From a bacterium (lineage in GTDB: Bacteria > AUK180): 13,105 nt of DNA. This document shows, piece after piece, positions 6,302 to 13,105 of the stretch (position 1 is its first letter; every line of letters begins with the position of its first letter). The translations under genes and the position numbers were made by a program. Location: NCBI GenBank assembly GCA_030622125.1, contig JAUXGM010000057.1:1-13105 (forward strand), written 5' to 3'. Under the pieces are notes generated by a model, which was not told the DNA's origin, did not search any database, and was given only the letters and a program-made list of their open reading frames with translations.

Positions 6302-7584
6302 ACTGCCCCCATAAAATTGCCGTTTTTTATATATAATTTCGCCTTGCAAAAATCACCGGTTTTAATTCCTTTACCTCTTATTTTAATTGTAAGGTCAATG
6401 TTTGGAGAATCTCGAAAGGTTCGCCCGATAAAGTACCCGTTTTTATGATCATCAATTACAACTGTTTCTTTTTTTCCAATCGGAAATGCCTTGTAGATAT
6501 TATCGGTTACAATATTTTCCAATTTTTCCATTCTTTCTTTTACAATGTTTTCTTGAATTGGAAATAATGACAATGATTTGATGATATTCCTTTCATCTGA
6601 GTATGGGAAAAAAACTGCCCGTTCAACCTGGTATTCTTGTAAAAAATCTATGATCATATTGAGATCGTTCTCTGTTTCAGATGGAAAACCAATGATAAAA
6701 TTTGTTCTTAGAATTCCACCTGCTGCCTTTATTTGCCTTAATCCTTTGTAAAAATTGGTAAGATCACTTTTTCTGTGCATCAATTTTAATATTCTTGGAG
6801 AAACATGCTGAACCGGAACATCAAAGTAAGCAATAACACTATTAAAACTGAGAAATCTCTCAACAAAATTTTCATCAACGGTCTCGGGATTAAGATAATG
6901 GACTCTGATCCATTTAAATCCCAATTGATCAAGTTTGGAAAGGAGTTCAAGTAAATGTGATCTGCCATCCCAATCCTTGCCGTAATCGGTTGTATCCTGA
7001 GCAATAACGATCAATTCTTTAACCCCGGATTGCAACAATTTTTCCGCTTCACATAAAACATCTTTGATCTTTTTACTTCTGAGTTTCCCTTTTATATCGG
7101 GAATTAAACAAAATGAACAGCGGTGTGAACATCCCTCTGCAATCTTAATATACTCGTAATGATTGCCGACAATAAGAGCTCTTTCGCTTTTTTCATAAAG
7201 TTTATCTCTATTTCCGAACAAGATTTTTTTTCTTTCATTATAGAATAGATCGGGATTATCGTATAGATCAATCCCTCTTATAAGATCAATATCTTCTATA
7301 TCTTTTATCTCTTGCTGAAACCGCTCGGGAAGACAGCCACAGACAATTATTTTTTTTACATATCCTTTTTTTTTATAAGCAATTGCTTTTTTCATTTCAT
7401 CGTAACTTTCTTTTACAGCAGAATTAAGAAAAGCACAGGTATTTATAATAACAATATCACTGTTTTCTATATCATAGGAAAGTTCGTATTTGCCGCTTAA
7501 TACTGAGTTTGCGATCAAAACCTCTGAATCTACGATATTTCTCGGACAGCCCAAAGAAATAATAAATATCTTCTTTTTTTTCAT
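6298..7584 (-). CDS. rimO: Ribosomal protein S12 methylthiotransferase RimO
   Basis: RimO is a radical-SAM enzyme that adds a methylthio group to a conserved aspartate of ribosomal protein S12. The N-terminal UPF0004 domain has SLGCPRNIVDSE (10-21) and cysteines 13, 50 and 84 for the auxiliary 4Fe-4S cluster. The radical SAM motif EGCSHRCSFC has Cys152, Cys156 and Cys159. PVQHVSPRILKLMHR and the C-terminal TRAM domain, introduced by GRTFRDSPNIDL, separate RimO from the tRNA enzyme MiaB. The 428-residue length is normal. The gene begins ATG AAA AAA AAG AAG, an A-rich start. Its ATG overlaps the stop of the LolA-like gene (ATGA at 7581-7584) and its stop overlaps pgsA. Confidence 0.96.
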   Translation of the reverse strand: MKKKKIFIISLGCPRNIVDSEVLIANSVLSGKYELSYDIENSDIVIINTCAFLNSAVKESYDEMKKAIAYKKKGYVKKIIVCGCLPERFQQEIKDIEDIDLIRGIDLYDNPDLFYNERKKILFGNRDKLYEKSERALIVGNHYEYIKIAEGCSHRCSFCLIPDIKGKLRSKKIKDVLCEAEKLLQSGVKELIVIAQDTTDYGKDWDGRSHLLELLSKLDQLGFKWIRVHYLNPETVDENFVERFLSFNSVIAYFDVPVQHVSPRILKLMHRKSDLTNFYKGLRQIKAAGGILRTNFIIGFPSETENDLNMIIDFLQEYQVERAVFFPYSDERNIIKSLSLFPIQENIVKERMEKLENIVTDNIYKAFPIGKKETVVIDDHKNGYFIGRTFRDSPNIDLTIKIRGKGIKTGDFCKAKLYIKNGNFMGAV

Positions 7585-8225
7585 AAACGGAAAAGTTTTT
7601 TAATCTCTTTTTCAGTTATTTTAGGATATGTAACATTTTTTATTTTAAAGTAAAGTATTCGATCATCTCTCCCTATGAAAGAGACCTCTTTTAATTTTAA
7701 ATTTTTTGAGTTCAGGATAAATTCTACTCTTTTAAATTCAAATTCCTTTTCTTTTGGAATAAGCACTATCAATATCTCTCTATCGCTATTTTTATAGATT
7801 TTTTTATCGAAAAATTCCCATTTTTTTTTGGAAGGGATCAAATAAAATAATGAATCTTCCTTAAACGGAAATGTTTGTGTTTCTCTTTTTCCCTCTATTG
7901 TTGATTCAACAAAGAGTAATTTTCCATTTGAAATATAGAGATCCCTGGTTTTGTTCTCTATATTGATATTGAAGTAATAGGTTGCCATTTTGTAAATACC
8001 TGTTCCGGTAAATTCACTCCACTTTTCAAGAAATGGAATATAGACCCTTTCTTTAAAATCTATTTTTACAAGATCTATCTTGTTGTAAACATTATAGATA
8101 GAATTTAGAATGATCGTAGAATCATCTTTTTTTGTTTCCTTAAATCGATCATCAAGGAGCGTGAATGACGATAAAAGCAAAAAAGCGATCGGGATCAGTA
8201 AAATGTTTGTTTTATTTCTTCCCAT
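7581..8225 (-). CDS. lolA: LolA-like periplasmic lipoprotein carrier
   Basis: Predicted periplasmic chaperone that shuttles lipoproteins from the inner membrane to the outer membrane. Residues 1-24 form a Sec signal (RNK followed by a leucine-rich core) without a lipobox cysteine. The mature part has the LolA pattern: IDFKERVYIPFLEKW (55-69), FTGTGIYKMATYYFNINIE (72-90) and DLYISNGKLLFV (95-106), which match the strand series dF.Q...G.l....p..f......vsdG..l. Sequence identity to classical LolA would be low, so the call rests on pattern, length (214) and the position directly after ftsK, an arrangement also found in Proteobacteria. The ATG lies inside ftsK (31-bp overlap) with AAGGGA a few bases upstream. 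Confidence 0.78.
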   Translation of the reverse strand: MGRNKTNILLIPIAFLLLSSFTLLDDRFKETKKDDSTIILNSIYNVYNKIDLVKIDFKERVYIPFLEKWSEFTGTGIYKMATYYFNINIENKTRDLYISNGKLLFVESTIEGKRETQTFPFKEDSLFYLIPSKKKWEFFDKKIYKNSDREILIVLIPKEKEFEFKRVEFILNSKNLKLKEVSFIGRDDRILYFKIKNVTYPKITEKEIKKLFRL

Positions 8226-10339
8226 TTTTCCCTTGTTATTAGTAGAGCCCGTTTCCCCGACCTATCTTTCGGGGAGATAATATCCATCTCCTCCATTGTA
8301 TAGATCAATCTGGATGCACGATTAAAACCAATTGAAAGAACTGTTTGCAAATAAGAGGTAGAGACCTTATTTACGGTTAGAAGTGCTTCAACGGCATCAA
8401 TAAAAAGATCATCATCAACTTTAACTTTTTTCTCGCCATTTGATGTCTTTCCCTCCGTGAAATATTCTTCTTCCCAATCCTCATATTCCATTCCCTCTAA
8501 ATTATTCCAATAATCAACAATTTTTTTTGTCTCATTATCCGGTGAAAAAGGTGACTGTGCCCGTATAAGATCACTGCTTCCCGGAGGTAAGTAAAGTAAG
8601 TCGCCTTTCCCCAGTAATGCCTCTGCACCATTTTTATCAAATATTGTTCTTGAGTCAACCTTTTGTGCCACCCTAAAAGCAATTCGGACAGGAAAATTAC
8701 TTTTAATAACCCCCGTAATAACATCAACCGACGGTCTTTGGGTTGCAAGAATAAGATGGATACCAACTGCGCGTGCAAGTTGGGCAAGTCGAGCGATTGA
8801 TGTCTCTACTTCATTTTTTGCTACTAACATTAGATCTGCAAGCTCATCAATAATAACAATGATATAGGGGAATTTTCTAAGTTCGGGATTTTCTTTTTTA
8901 TGTTCTTCAACATAATGATTGTATTTGGTTATATGATTTAATCCGTAATTTGCCATTTCTCTGTATCGAAATTCCATCCGTGTCACTATTTCAGCAAGTT
9001 TTTTTGCCGCTGCTTTCGGCTCAACTACAATATCTGTTAAAAGATGCGGGAGTTTCCTATATTTTGTCATCTCTACTCGCTTCGGATCAATTAAAAGCAT
9101 TCTTAAATAGTCCGGTGTGAATTGCATCAAAAGTGAATTTACGATCGTCTTTATCATTACCGATTTACCGGATCCGGTAGAACCTGCGATCAAAAGGTGG
9201 GGCATCTCGTCAAGTCCGCCTATAATATATGAACCATCAATACAACAACCGATACCAAATTTTAAGTTTGACTTCTTTTTTAAAAAATTTGTAGATAAAA
9301 GGACCTCCCTTAATGAGATCATCTTCTTGTTCTCATTTGGGATTTCAACACCAATTGCCTGTTTGCCGGGAATAGGAGCAATAATCCTGACCGGCGATTT
9401 TGCAAGTGTATATGCAATATCTTTTTCCAGAGAAGTTATTTGATTTATCCTTTGCCCGGGTGCTATACTGAATTCATATCTTGTTACGGTCGGTCCCTGA
9501 ATATAAGTTAACAAGGAGGCATCAACTCCAAGCTCTTTCAGGGTCGAGATCAATTTTTCTCCGATTTTTTCAAGGGCTGAGGCATCCGTTTTTAGATTTC
9601 CTCTTGATCCCTTATCAAGAATATCAAAGGACGGTGGTTTTATATCGGTAATATTTATAGTTGGTTCAATAATCGGAACTTCCTTTTTGTTTTCTTTTAC
9701 CTTGATTTGTTTAATCTTTTTTTCTTTAAATTTAATTCTTTTTTCTCTTGACCGCTCCTTTTTTGCATTTTCTTTTTTTCTTTTTCGTTCTTTTTTAACA
9801 GTGAGTATATTGAAAAGTCTATTCTTGATATTGAGAACGAATCTTTTGAAAAGAAAATTAGTCATAGCAAAAACGCTGACAAAAAAAAGTAAGGCGGCAA
9901 AAATAATAGTCCCCAATTTACCAACGACCTTTGAAAGGATACTGACAAGAAAATAACCTACATAACCAACAATATATAAATATGAATGGTTTAATTTCCC
10001 GTCCGACGGAAGTTGTTTTATAATACCGAGGATAATGGAAAAGGCAATCATAAAAATAGGTAAACCATACCAACTGTTAAGGCTATTTTCTTTTGAAAGA
10101 AAAAGTTTTACCGCAATAATGATCAATAAGATCGGAAGGGCGAAACTGCTCCATCCAAAAGCAACCTTAAAACCGAAAGCAATAACCATTCCAATCTGCC
10201 CGATAACAGGATATTCTTTACCCGTAGTTGATAAAAGTGGGTTTTTACTGCCATTATAAGTAATTAAACTTATCCCAATGTAAAGTGATAGAAGAAATAA
10301 AATAATACCAATAAGTTCTAATTTCTGTTCTTTTTTCAT
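8195..10339 (-). CDS. ftsK: DNA translocase FtsK/SpoIIIE
   Basis: FtsK is a septum-anchored hexameric ATPase that pumps chromosomal DNA during division and aids dimer resolution. Residues 1-165 hold about four membrane segments. Residues 181-222 are a short, very lysine/arginine-rich linker. The motor follows: Walker A GSTGSGKS (386-393), Walker B IIVIIDE (493-499) and the ATQRPSVDVITGVIKSNFP block (532-550). The C-terminal winged-helix gamma domain (about 642-705, DAVEALLTVNKVSTSYLQ onward) reads polar DNA motifs. At 714 residues it has the compact SpoIIIE-like layout, without the long E. coli linker. The ATG is 3 bp after the uppP stop, with the GGGG at the uppP end as a likely ribosome site. 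The 3' end is shared with lolA. Confidence 0.97.
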   Translation of the reverse strand: MKKEQKLELIGIILFLLSLYIGISLITYNGSKNPLLSTTGKEYPVIGQIGMVIAFGFKVAFGWSSFALPILLIIIAVKLFLSKENSLNSWYGLPIFMIAFSIILGIIKQLPSDGKLNHSYLYIVGYVGYFLVSILSKVVGKLGTIIFAALLFFVSVFAMTNFLFKRFVLNIKNRLFNILTVKKERKRKKENAKKERSREKRIKFKEKKIKQIKVKENKKEVPIIEPTINITDIKPPSFDILDKGSRGNLKTDASALEKIGEKLISTLKELGVDASLLTYIQGPTVTRYEFSIAPGQRINQITSLEKDIAYTLAKSPVRIIAPIPGKQAIGVEIPNENKKMISLREVLLSTNFLKKKSNLKFGIGCCIDGSYIIGGLDEMPHLLIAGSTGSGKSVMIKTIVNSLLMQFTPDYLRMLLIDPKRVEMTKYRKLPHLLTDIVVEPKAAAKKLAEIVTRMEFRYREMANYGLNHITKYNHYVEEHKKENPELRKFPYIIVIIDELADLMLVAKNEVETSIARLAQLARAVGIHLILATQRPSVDVITGVIKSNFPVRIAFRVAQKVDSRTIFDKNGAEALLGKGDLLYLPPGSSDLIRAQSPFSPDNETKKIVDYWNNLEGMEYEDWEEEYFTEGKTSNGEKKVKVDDDLFIDAVEALLTVNKVSTSYLQTVLSIGFNRASRLIYTMEEMDIISPKDRSGKRALLITREKWEEIKQTFY

Positions 10340-10342
10340 AAT

Positions 10343-11137
10343 TTACCCCAGAACTAATATCAAAATACCGATTACCATTGTATAAACTCCAAAAAGGTAA
10401 TAATTTTTGGATCTAATTATTTTTTTTAACAATTTCAAAGCAAAATAACCCGATATAAATGCAATTACGAACCCTGCGGCATAGGAAAATATAGATAGAT
10501 CCGTTGCTGCACCTGCTCCTTTAACGGTTTCATATAAAAATGCACCGATAATAACAGGAATAGAAAGCAAAAATGAAAAACTAAATGCGTAATCGGGAGA
10601 ATTACCTGAGACAACTCCTGCCATTATGGTAGAGCCTGATCTTGATATGCCGGGGATTGATGCCACTCCCTGCATAAATCCTATAAAAATTGAATCCAAA
10701 ATTCCACCTTTTCTTGTGCTTTCAAAATGTTTTTTTATAAATATCTGTGAAGTTATGTTCACTACCCCTGTAAATATAAATGCGAAAGCGACTAATTTCA
10801 GATTTTTCGGATCAAAGATATTTTCAATTTGATTTTGAAAAAACAATACAAAAATCACCGTTATAATTGTTCCGAAAACAAGGTTTTGTAGTAATTTTGA
10901 TTCCTTTTTAAAAGGTGTCTTGACCATTCTTAGGATATTTATTATCTCGCTTCTAAAAAATATTATAACCGCCAAAAGGGTTGCTATGTGCAAAACAAGA
11001 TCAAAGTATAATCCACCTTTAAACTTATCGTCTAAAAAATATTGGGTAACGGTAAGATGACCGGAAGAAGAGATCGGCAAAAATTCCGTTAATCCCTGCT
11101 CAAGTCCAAGCAGCAAAGAGTAAATTATTTCTTTCAC
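10343..11137 (-). CDS. uppP: Undecaprenyl-diphosphatase UppP (BacA), GTG start
   Basis: This integral membrane phosphatase recycles undecaprenyl pyrophosphate to the monophosphate carrier used for peptidoglycan and other envelope polymers. The first active-site motif is EQGLTEFLPISSSGH (13-27) and the second is ASIPGISRSGST (159-170) with Arg166. About eight hydrophobic segments fill the 264 residues, the usual length. The start codon is GTG (11135-11137), and the family N-terminus fits it exactly. It shares one base with the TAG stop of the TPR gene (TAGTG), so initiation is probably coupled to termination upstream; no good ribosome site is present. Confidence 0.95.
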   Translation of the reverse strand: MKEIIYSLLLGLEQGLTEFLPISSSGHLTVTQYFLDDKFKGGLYFDLVLHIATLLAVIIFFRSEIINILRMVKTPFKKESKLLQNLVFGTIITVIFVLFFQNQIENIFDPKNLKLVAFAFIFTGVVNITSQIFIKKHFESTRKGGILDSIFIGFMQGVASIPGISRSGSTIMAGVVSGNSPDYAFSFSFLLSIPVIIGAFLYETVKGAGAATDLSIFSYAAGFVIAFISGYFALKLLKKIIRSKNYYLFGVYTMVIGILILVLG

Positions 11138-12453
11138 TATTTTTTAAGAACTCCGGATTTTTCAATATTTGTAACGATATTTTTTATAGCATCCATTTTT
11201 TTTCTTTTCAGAACTTTTTTACCCCAGTAATATGCTTTTTTATGCTGCTTATTCATATAATACGCATAAGTAAGTCCAATCATTGATGCTAAAAAATTGG
11301 GTTTTGCAACAAGTGCTTTTTTATAATAGCCAATTGCTTTTTGACAATTTGGCGGTTTTTTGCTAAAATAACATTTTCCAAGATTGTGATATACTGAGTA
11401 ATCTGCTTTTTTCAATACTATCAATCTTGAGTAATAATTGATGGCTGAACCATAGTTCTCAAGTTCCATATATGCATCACCAATATTTATAATGACAACA
11501 GGATCACTTCCGCCATGCTCTTCCGCCTTTTTAAATTGTTCCATTGCTTCGTTCTTTTTCCCAAGCCTAAAAAACGATTTTCCCGATCCAAGATAAGCGA
11601 TTGCATTATCATCTTCTTTTGCAATTGCTTTATTAAAAAGTCCTAATGCTTTTTCATAGTCTTTATTATTAATTGCATCCTGTCCAAGCCATAGGAGTAC
11701 CTGCATATCTCCTTCACCAAGATTTTCAAGTTTAGCCATTTCTTTTAAAACACCTTTCTTATCACCTTTGGTGTTCAATATATTTATCTTTAATTTGATA
11801 AAGTTAAGATTATCGGGGTTTTCCTTCAATTTTTCATCTATTGCTTGCAGTGCTTTATCATATCTTTCGGTTTTTGTATAGATATTGATCAATTGTTTTG
11901 ACATTGCCTCTTCATAGGCGGGGTTTACCATTGCATTCAATGCCGCTTCCTCTGCTTTGTCCCACATTCCTTTTTCGGAAAAGATAATATAAAGATTGTA
12001 ATAGGCGGTTGCCTGATTGTTCTTGATACTTTTCTCACTTTCAACATCTGTATTTTCAATTGTTAGTGCTTTTTCAAAATAGATTTGAGCAGTATCGGAT
12101 GACTTGGATTGTTCTTCTGCTGTTGTCCCCTTTTTCCCCTTTTCTAAATAGTATGTTCCCAATTGCAGATAAGCATAAGTGGTTTTATTATGTTCCAATG
12201 ATTTTTTATACCACTCAATAGCACCGTCAATATCGCCTCTTTTGTAAGCAATATTACCTAAACAATAGTAGGCATTAACAAATTCGGGAGCTCCCTTGAT
12301 CACCTTGGTATAATATTTAACGGCTTCATCCAGGTTGCCTGCCTTTTCCGCTTTTTGTCCATGTTTCCAATAATTTTTGGAAAGTTCACCGAAACTGTAA
12401 GTCAAACTTACGCACATTGCAAAAATAAAAATAAATGCAAATAACTTCTTCAT
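11137..12453 (-). CDS. Secreted TPR-repeat protein
   Basis: A 438-residue protein with a Sec signal peptide (residues 1-20, KK then a hydrophobic core ending TYS) followed almost entirely by tetratricopeptide repeats. Clear units begin near residues 26 (YWKHGQKAEKAGNLDEAVKY), 60 (AYYCLGNIAYKRGDIDGAIE), 94 (AYLQLGTYYLEKG) and in the second half around DNAIAYLGSGKSFFRLGKKN and VIINIGDAYMELENYGSAIN. At least eight repeats are likely. TPR proteins act as scaffolds, so the partner and exact role are unknown. Location in the periplasm, and linkage to uppP and ftsK, suggest an envelope or division role (inference). The ATG at 12453 has a near-perfect AAGGAGG (12467-12461) seven bases upstream. Confidence 0.88.
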   Translation of the reverse strand: MKKLFAFIFIFAMCVSLTYSFGELSKNYWKHGQKAEKAGNLDEAVKYYTKVIKGAPEFVNAYYCLGNIAYKRGDIDGAIEWYKKSLEHNKTTYAYLQLGTYYLEKGKKGTTAEEQSKSSDTAQIYFEKALTIENTDVESEKSIKNNQATAYYNLYIIFSEKGMWDKAEEAALNAMVNPAYEEAMSKQLINIYTKTERYDKALQAIDEKLKENPDNLNFIKLKINILNTKGDKKGVLKEMAKLENLGEGDMQVLLWLGQDAINNKDYEKALGLFNKAIAKEDDNAIAYLGSGKSFFRLGKKNEAMEQFKKAEEHGGSDPVVIINIGDAYMELENYGSAINYYSRLIVLKKADYSVYHNLGKCYFSKKPPNCQKAIGYYKKALVAKPNFLASMIGLTYAYYMNKQHKKAYYWGKKVLKRKKMDAIKNIVTNIEKSGVLKK

Positions 12454-12638
12454 AAGAATACCTCCTTATAATATACATTTTTAGAATTAAGATATAAAGT
12501 CATCATTCTATGAGACCATCCATCTTTTTTTAACATTATATAGTATATCATATTTTTTATATATTTTTCAAATTTATAAGCAAATTTTTTTTTCTTTGTT
12601 TTTAGAATTTGTCTCTTTTTTTCTTTTTCAGTCATCAT
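12450..12638 (-). CDS. Small lysine-rich ORF at the head of the minus operon
   Basis: A 62-codon ORF starting with tandem ATG ATG, preceded by GAGG (12647-12644) at good spacing, and ending in an ATGA overlap with the TPR gene. It is immediately downstream of a sigma54-type promoter whose expected start falls near 12650. The product is strongly basic (about a quarter lysine), with no signal peptide and no family I recognise; the stretch FEKYIKNMIYYIMLKK could be an amphipathic helix. Its final codons (KEV) carry the ribosome site of the TPR gene, so translation of this ORF would reach and affect that start. It may be a small protein, a leader ORF or simply an open leader sequence. Confidence 0.5.
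   Translation of the reverse strand: MMTEKEKKRQILKTKKKKFAYKFEKYIKNMIYYIMLKKDGWSHRMMTLYLNSKNVYYKEVFL
12461..12467 (-). promoter_or_regulatory. Strong ribosome binding site of the TPR gene
   Basis: AAGGAGG on the minus strand, seven bases before the ATG at 12453, fixes the start of the TPR protein. It is embedded in the last codons of the upstream small ORF. Confidence 0.85.
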
Positions 12639-12659
12639 TTTAACCTCATTTCATAAATA

Positions 12660-12675
12660 TGCAAAACTTGTGCCA
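12660..12675 (-). promoter_or_regulatory. Sigma54 (RpoN) -24/-12 promoter element
   Basis: Read on the minus strand, TGGCAC (12675-12670), five bases (AAGTT) and TTGCA (12664-12660) reproduce the sigma54 consensus TGGCAC-N5-TTGCW with no mismatch and the required GG-N10-GC spacing. The predicted transcript start is near 12650, just ahead of the ribosome site and the tandem ATG at 12638. The element points into the small ORF, TPR, uppP, ftsK, lolA, rimO and pgsA genes. Sigma54 promoters need an enhancer-binding activator; no activator gene or obvious upstream palindrome is in the window. Confidence 0.7.
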
Positions 12676-12681
12676 AAAAAA

Positions 12682-12710
12682 TTGACTTATAAGAAAAAAA
12701 ATTATACAAT
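12682..12710 (+). promoter_or_regulatory. Divergent sigma70-type promoter
   Basis: TTGACT (12682-12687), a 17-bp spacer and TACAAT (12705-12710, one mismatch from consensus) form a good housekeeping promoter on the plus strand. It is back to back with the sigma54 element, with only six bases between them. The predicted start near 12717 almost coincides with the ATG at 12718. Confidence 0.6.
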
Positions 12711-12717
12711 AAAGCAA

Positions 12718-12969
12718 ATGAAAACAATGGAAGATTATAACAAAATTTTAGTAATTTTCGTGTTTTTTATATTTATGTCCAATGAGAATATAATTTATGC
12801 AAACGGAGGAGAAATGAAGATTAATAAAATTGACATTAGTTCATTCATATACCGTTCAGATCATATATTTGTCGGTAAAGTGATTGATTTAATGGAAATC
12901 GAGAATATACCAGATGATTGGCGTTCATCATTTGCGCTTTCCGAAATAATGTTGTTTCATAACCGATGA
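12718..12969 (+). CDS. Short secreted protein ORF, probably truncated
   Basis: An 83-codon ORF that begins like a signal peptide: a short n-region (MKTMEDYNK), a hydrophobic core ILVIFVFFIFM and a polar c-region ending near YANGG. The mature part has a recognisable beta-like start (SDHIFVGKVIDLMEIE), as in secreted proteins of unknown function whose domains run much longer, and it stops after about 50 residues with no obvious fold completed. I do not recognise the family. With the promoter at 12682-12710 the mRNA would be essentially leaderless at ATG 12718; ATG 12727 is an alternative. An internal ATG at 12814 has a far better ribosome site but would remove the signal peptide. The ORF may be the 5' remnant of a longer gene. 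Confidence 0.5.
   Translation: MKTMEDYNKILVIFVFFIFMSNENIIYANGGEMKINKIDISSFIYRSDHIFVGKVIDLMEIENIPDDWRSSFALSEIMLFHNR
12805..12809 (+). promoter_or_regulatory. Internal Shine-Dalgarno ahead of ATG 12814
   Basis: GGAGG lies four bases before an in-frame ATG, the best ribosome site in this neighbourhood. It would yield a 51-residue cytoplasmic form of the downstream ORF. It may instead be chance, because it encodes the plausible Gly-Gly-Glu just after the signal peptide. Confidence 0.35.
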
Positions 12970-13000
12970 AGAGACTGAGAGTGTAAAGGCAAAAAATAAA

Positions 13001-13105
13001 ATGCAATTAGAAGAAATAAAGATCGTAATAATCTCAATCCTTAAAAAAAAACTCAAAAAACTCAAAAAAAGAGAAAAAAATATTGAGAATGATATTGAAA
13101 AGTTT
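13001..13105 (+). CDS. Partial coiled-coil ORF cut by the window edge
   Basis: A reading frame, one register away from the secreted-protein ORF, is open from 12950 to the last base. It has one ATG at 13001 with no clear ribosome site. It encodes a charged, helical sequence (QLEEIKIVIISILKKKLKKL, then more Lys/Glu) that would form a coiled coil. The residues before the ATG (FITDEETESVKAKNK) also look protein-like, so the true gene may start further upstream or may have lost its 5' part. The pattern recalls the coiled-coil arm of NFACT/RqcH-type proteins, but this is a weak resemblance in a low-complexity segment. Confidence 0.35.
   Translation, partial: MQLEEIKIVIISILKKKLKKLKKREKNIENDIEKF

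Noticed and set aside
6302-6349. A 16-residue N-terminal extension of PgsA
   Set aside because: It lies inside rimO, and the conserved PgsA start (MKKNIPNILTITR) begins at 6301, where the ATGA overlap occurs.
8497-8787. Minus-strand 96-codon frame within ftsK
   Set aside because: It is an out-of-frame shadow of the FtsK motor domain, which is intact in its own frame.
12704-12738. A sigma70 promoter on the minus strand (TATAAT at 12709-12704)
   Set aside because: The -10 is perfect, but the only -35-like sequence (TTGTTT) is 15 bp away, below the usual spacing, and such boxes are frequent in AT-rich DNA. The sigma54 element explains the minus transcript better, though a secondary promoter cannot be excluded.
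13024-13105. Poly-A tracts near the right end as a phase-variation or frameshift site
   Set aside because: Runs of A are common throughout this lysine-rich genome, and nothing links these particular tracts to a variable surface gene.
1-13105. CRISPR array, tRNA, insertion sequence, prophage or toxin-antitoxin module
   Set aside because: No regularly spaced direct repeats of CRISPR type, no cloverleaf-like sequence, and no transposase, integrase or toxin-like ORF was found on either strand.

Overview
The window is an AT-rich stretch of bacterial chromosome, densely packed with genes that overlap or abut. It comes from a diderm (Gram-negative type) organism: there is a LolA-like lipoprotein carrier, a thioredoxin-like lipoprotein with a lipobox, and several Sec signal peptides. 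Very low G+C, lysine-rich proteins and the order ftsK-lolA-rimO-pgsA would fit an uncultured low-GC diderm lineage such as the FCB-group candidate phyla. That placement is inference and weak. No rRNA, tRNA, CRISPR, insertion sequence or phage gene is visible.

Layout. Positions 1-190 are non-coding and unlike the rest: a perfect 8-bp palindrome of REP type (115-136) is flanked by two short blocks of degenerate heptamers. A near-consensus sigma70 promoter (192-220) then starts a plus-strand operon: thioredoxin-like lipoprotein, Maf, inositol-monophosphatase-family phosphatase, DUF47 (PhoU-like) protein, PiT phosphate permease (TTG start), FolE2 and a HAD 5'-nucleotidase. From maf onward every junction is an ATGA overlap, a longer overlap or a 1-base gap.

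A minus-strand operon runs in the opposite direction from about 12650 down to 5747: a 62-codon lysine-rich small ORF, a TPR protein, UppP, FtsK, LolA-like, RimO and PgsA. It joins cell-envelope, division and ribosome-modification functions. The two operons converge tail to tail, and the 3' ends of the nucleotidase and pgsA overlap by 37 bp.

The most unusual regulatory feature is upstream of the minus operon: an exact sigma54 -24/-12 element (TGGCAC-N5-TTGCA) at 12675-12660. Seven bases away, on the other strand, lies a good sigma70 promoter driving a short secreted-protein ORF. That ORF ends early, and a coiled-coil-like reading frame in another register continues to the window edge, so the right end looks like a rearranged or broken locus.

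No clearly new defence or mobile system is present. The best leads are the sigma54-controlled envelope/division operon with its small leader ORF, and the folE2-phosphatase pairing in an operon rich in phosphate-releasing enzymes and a phosphate permease.
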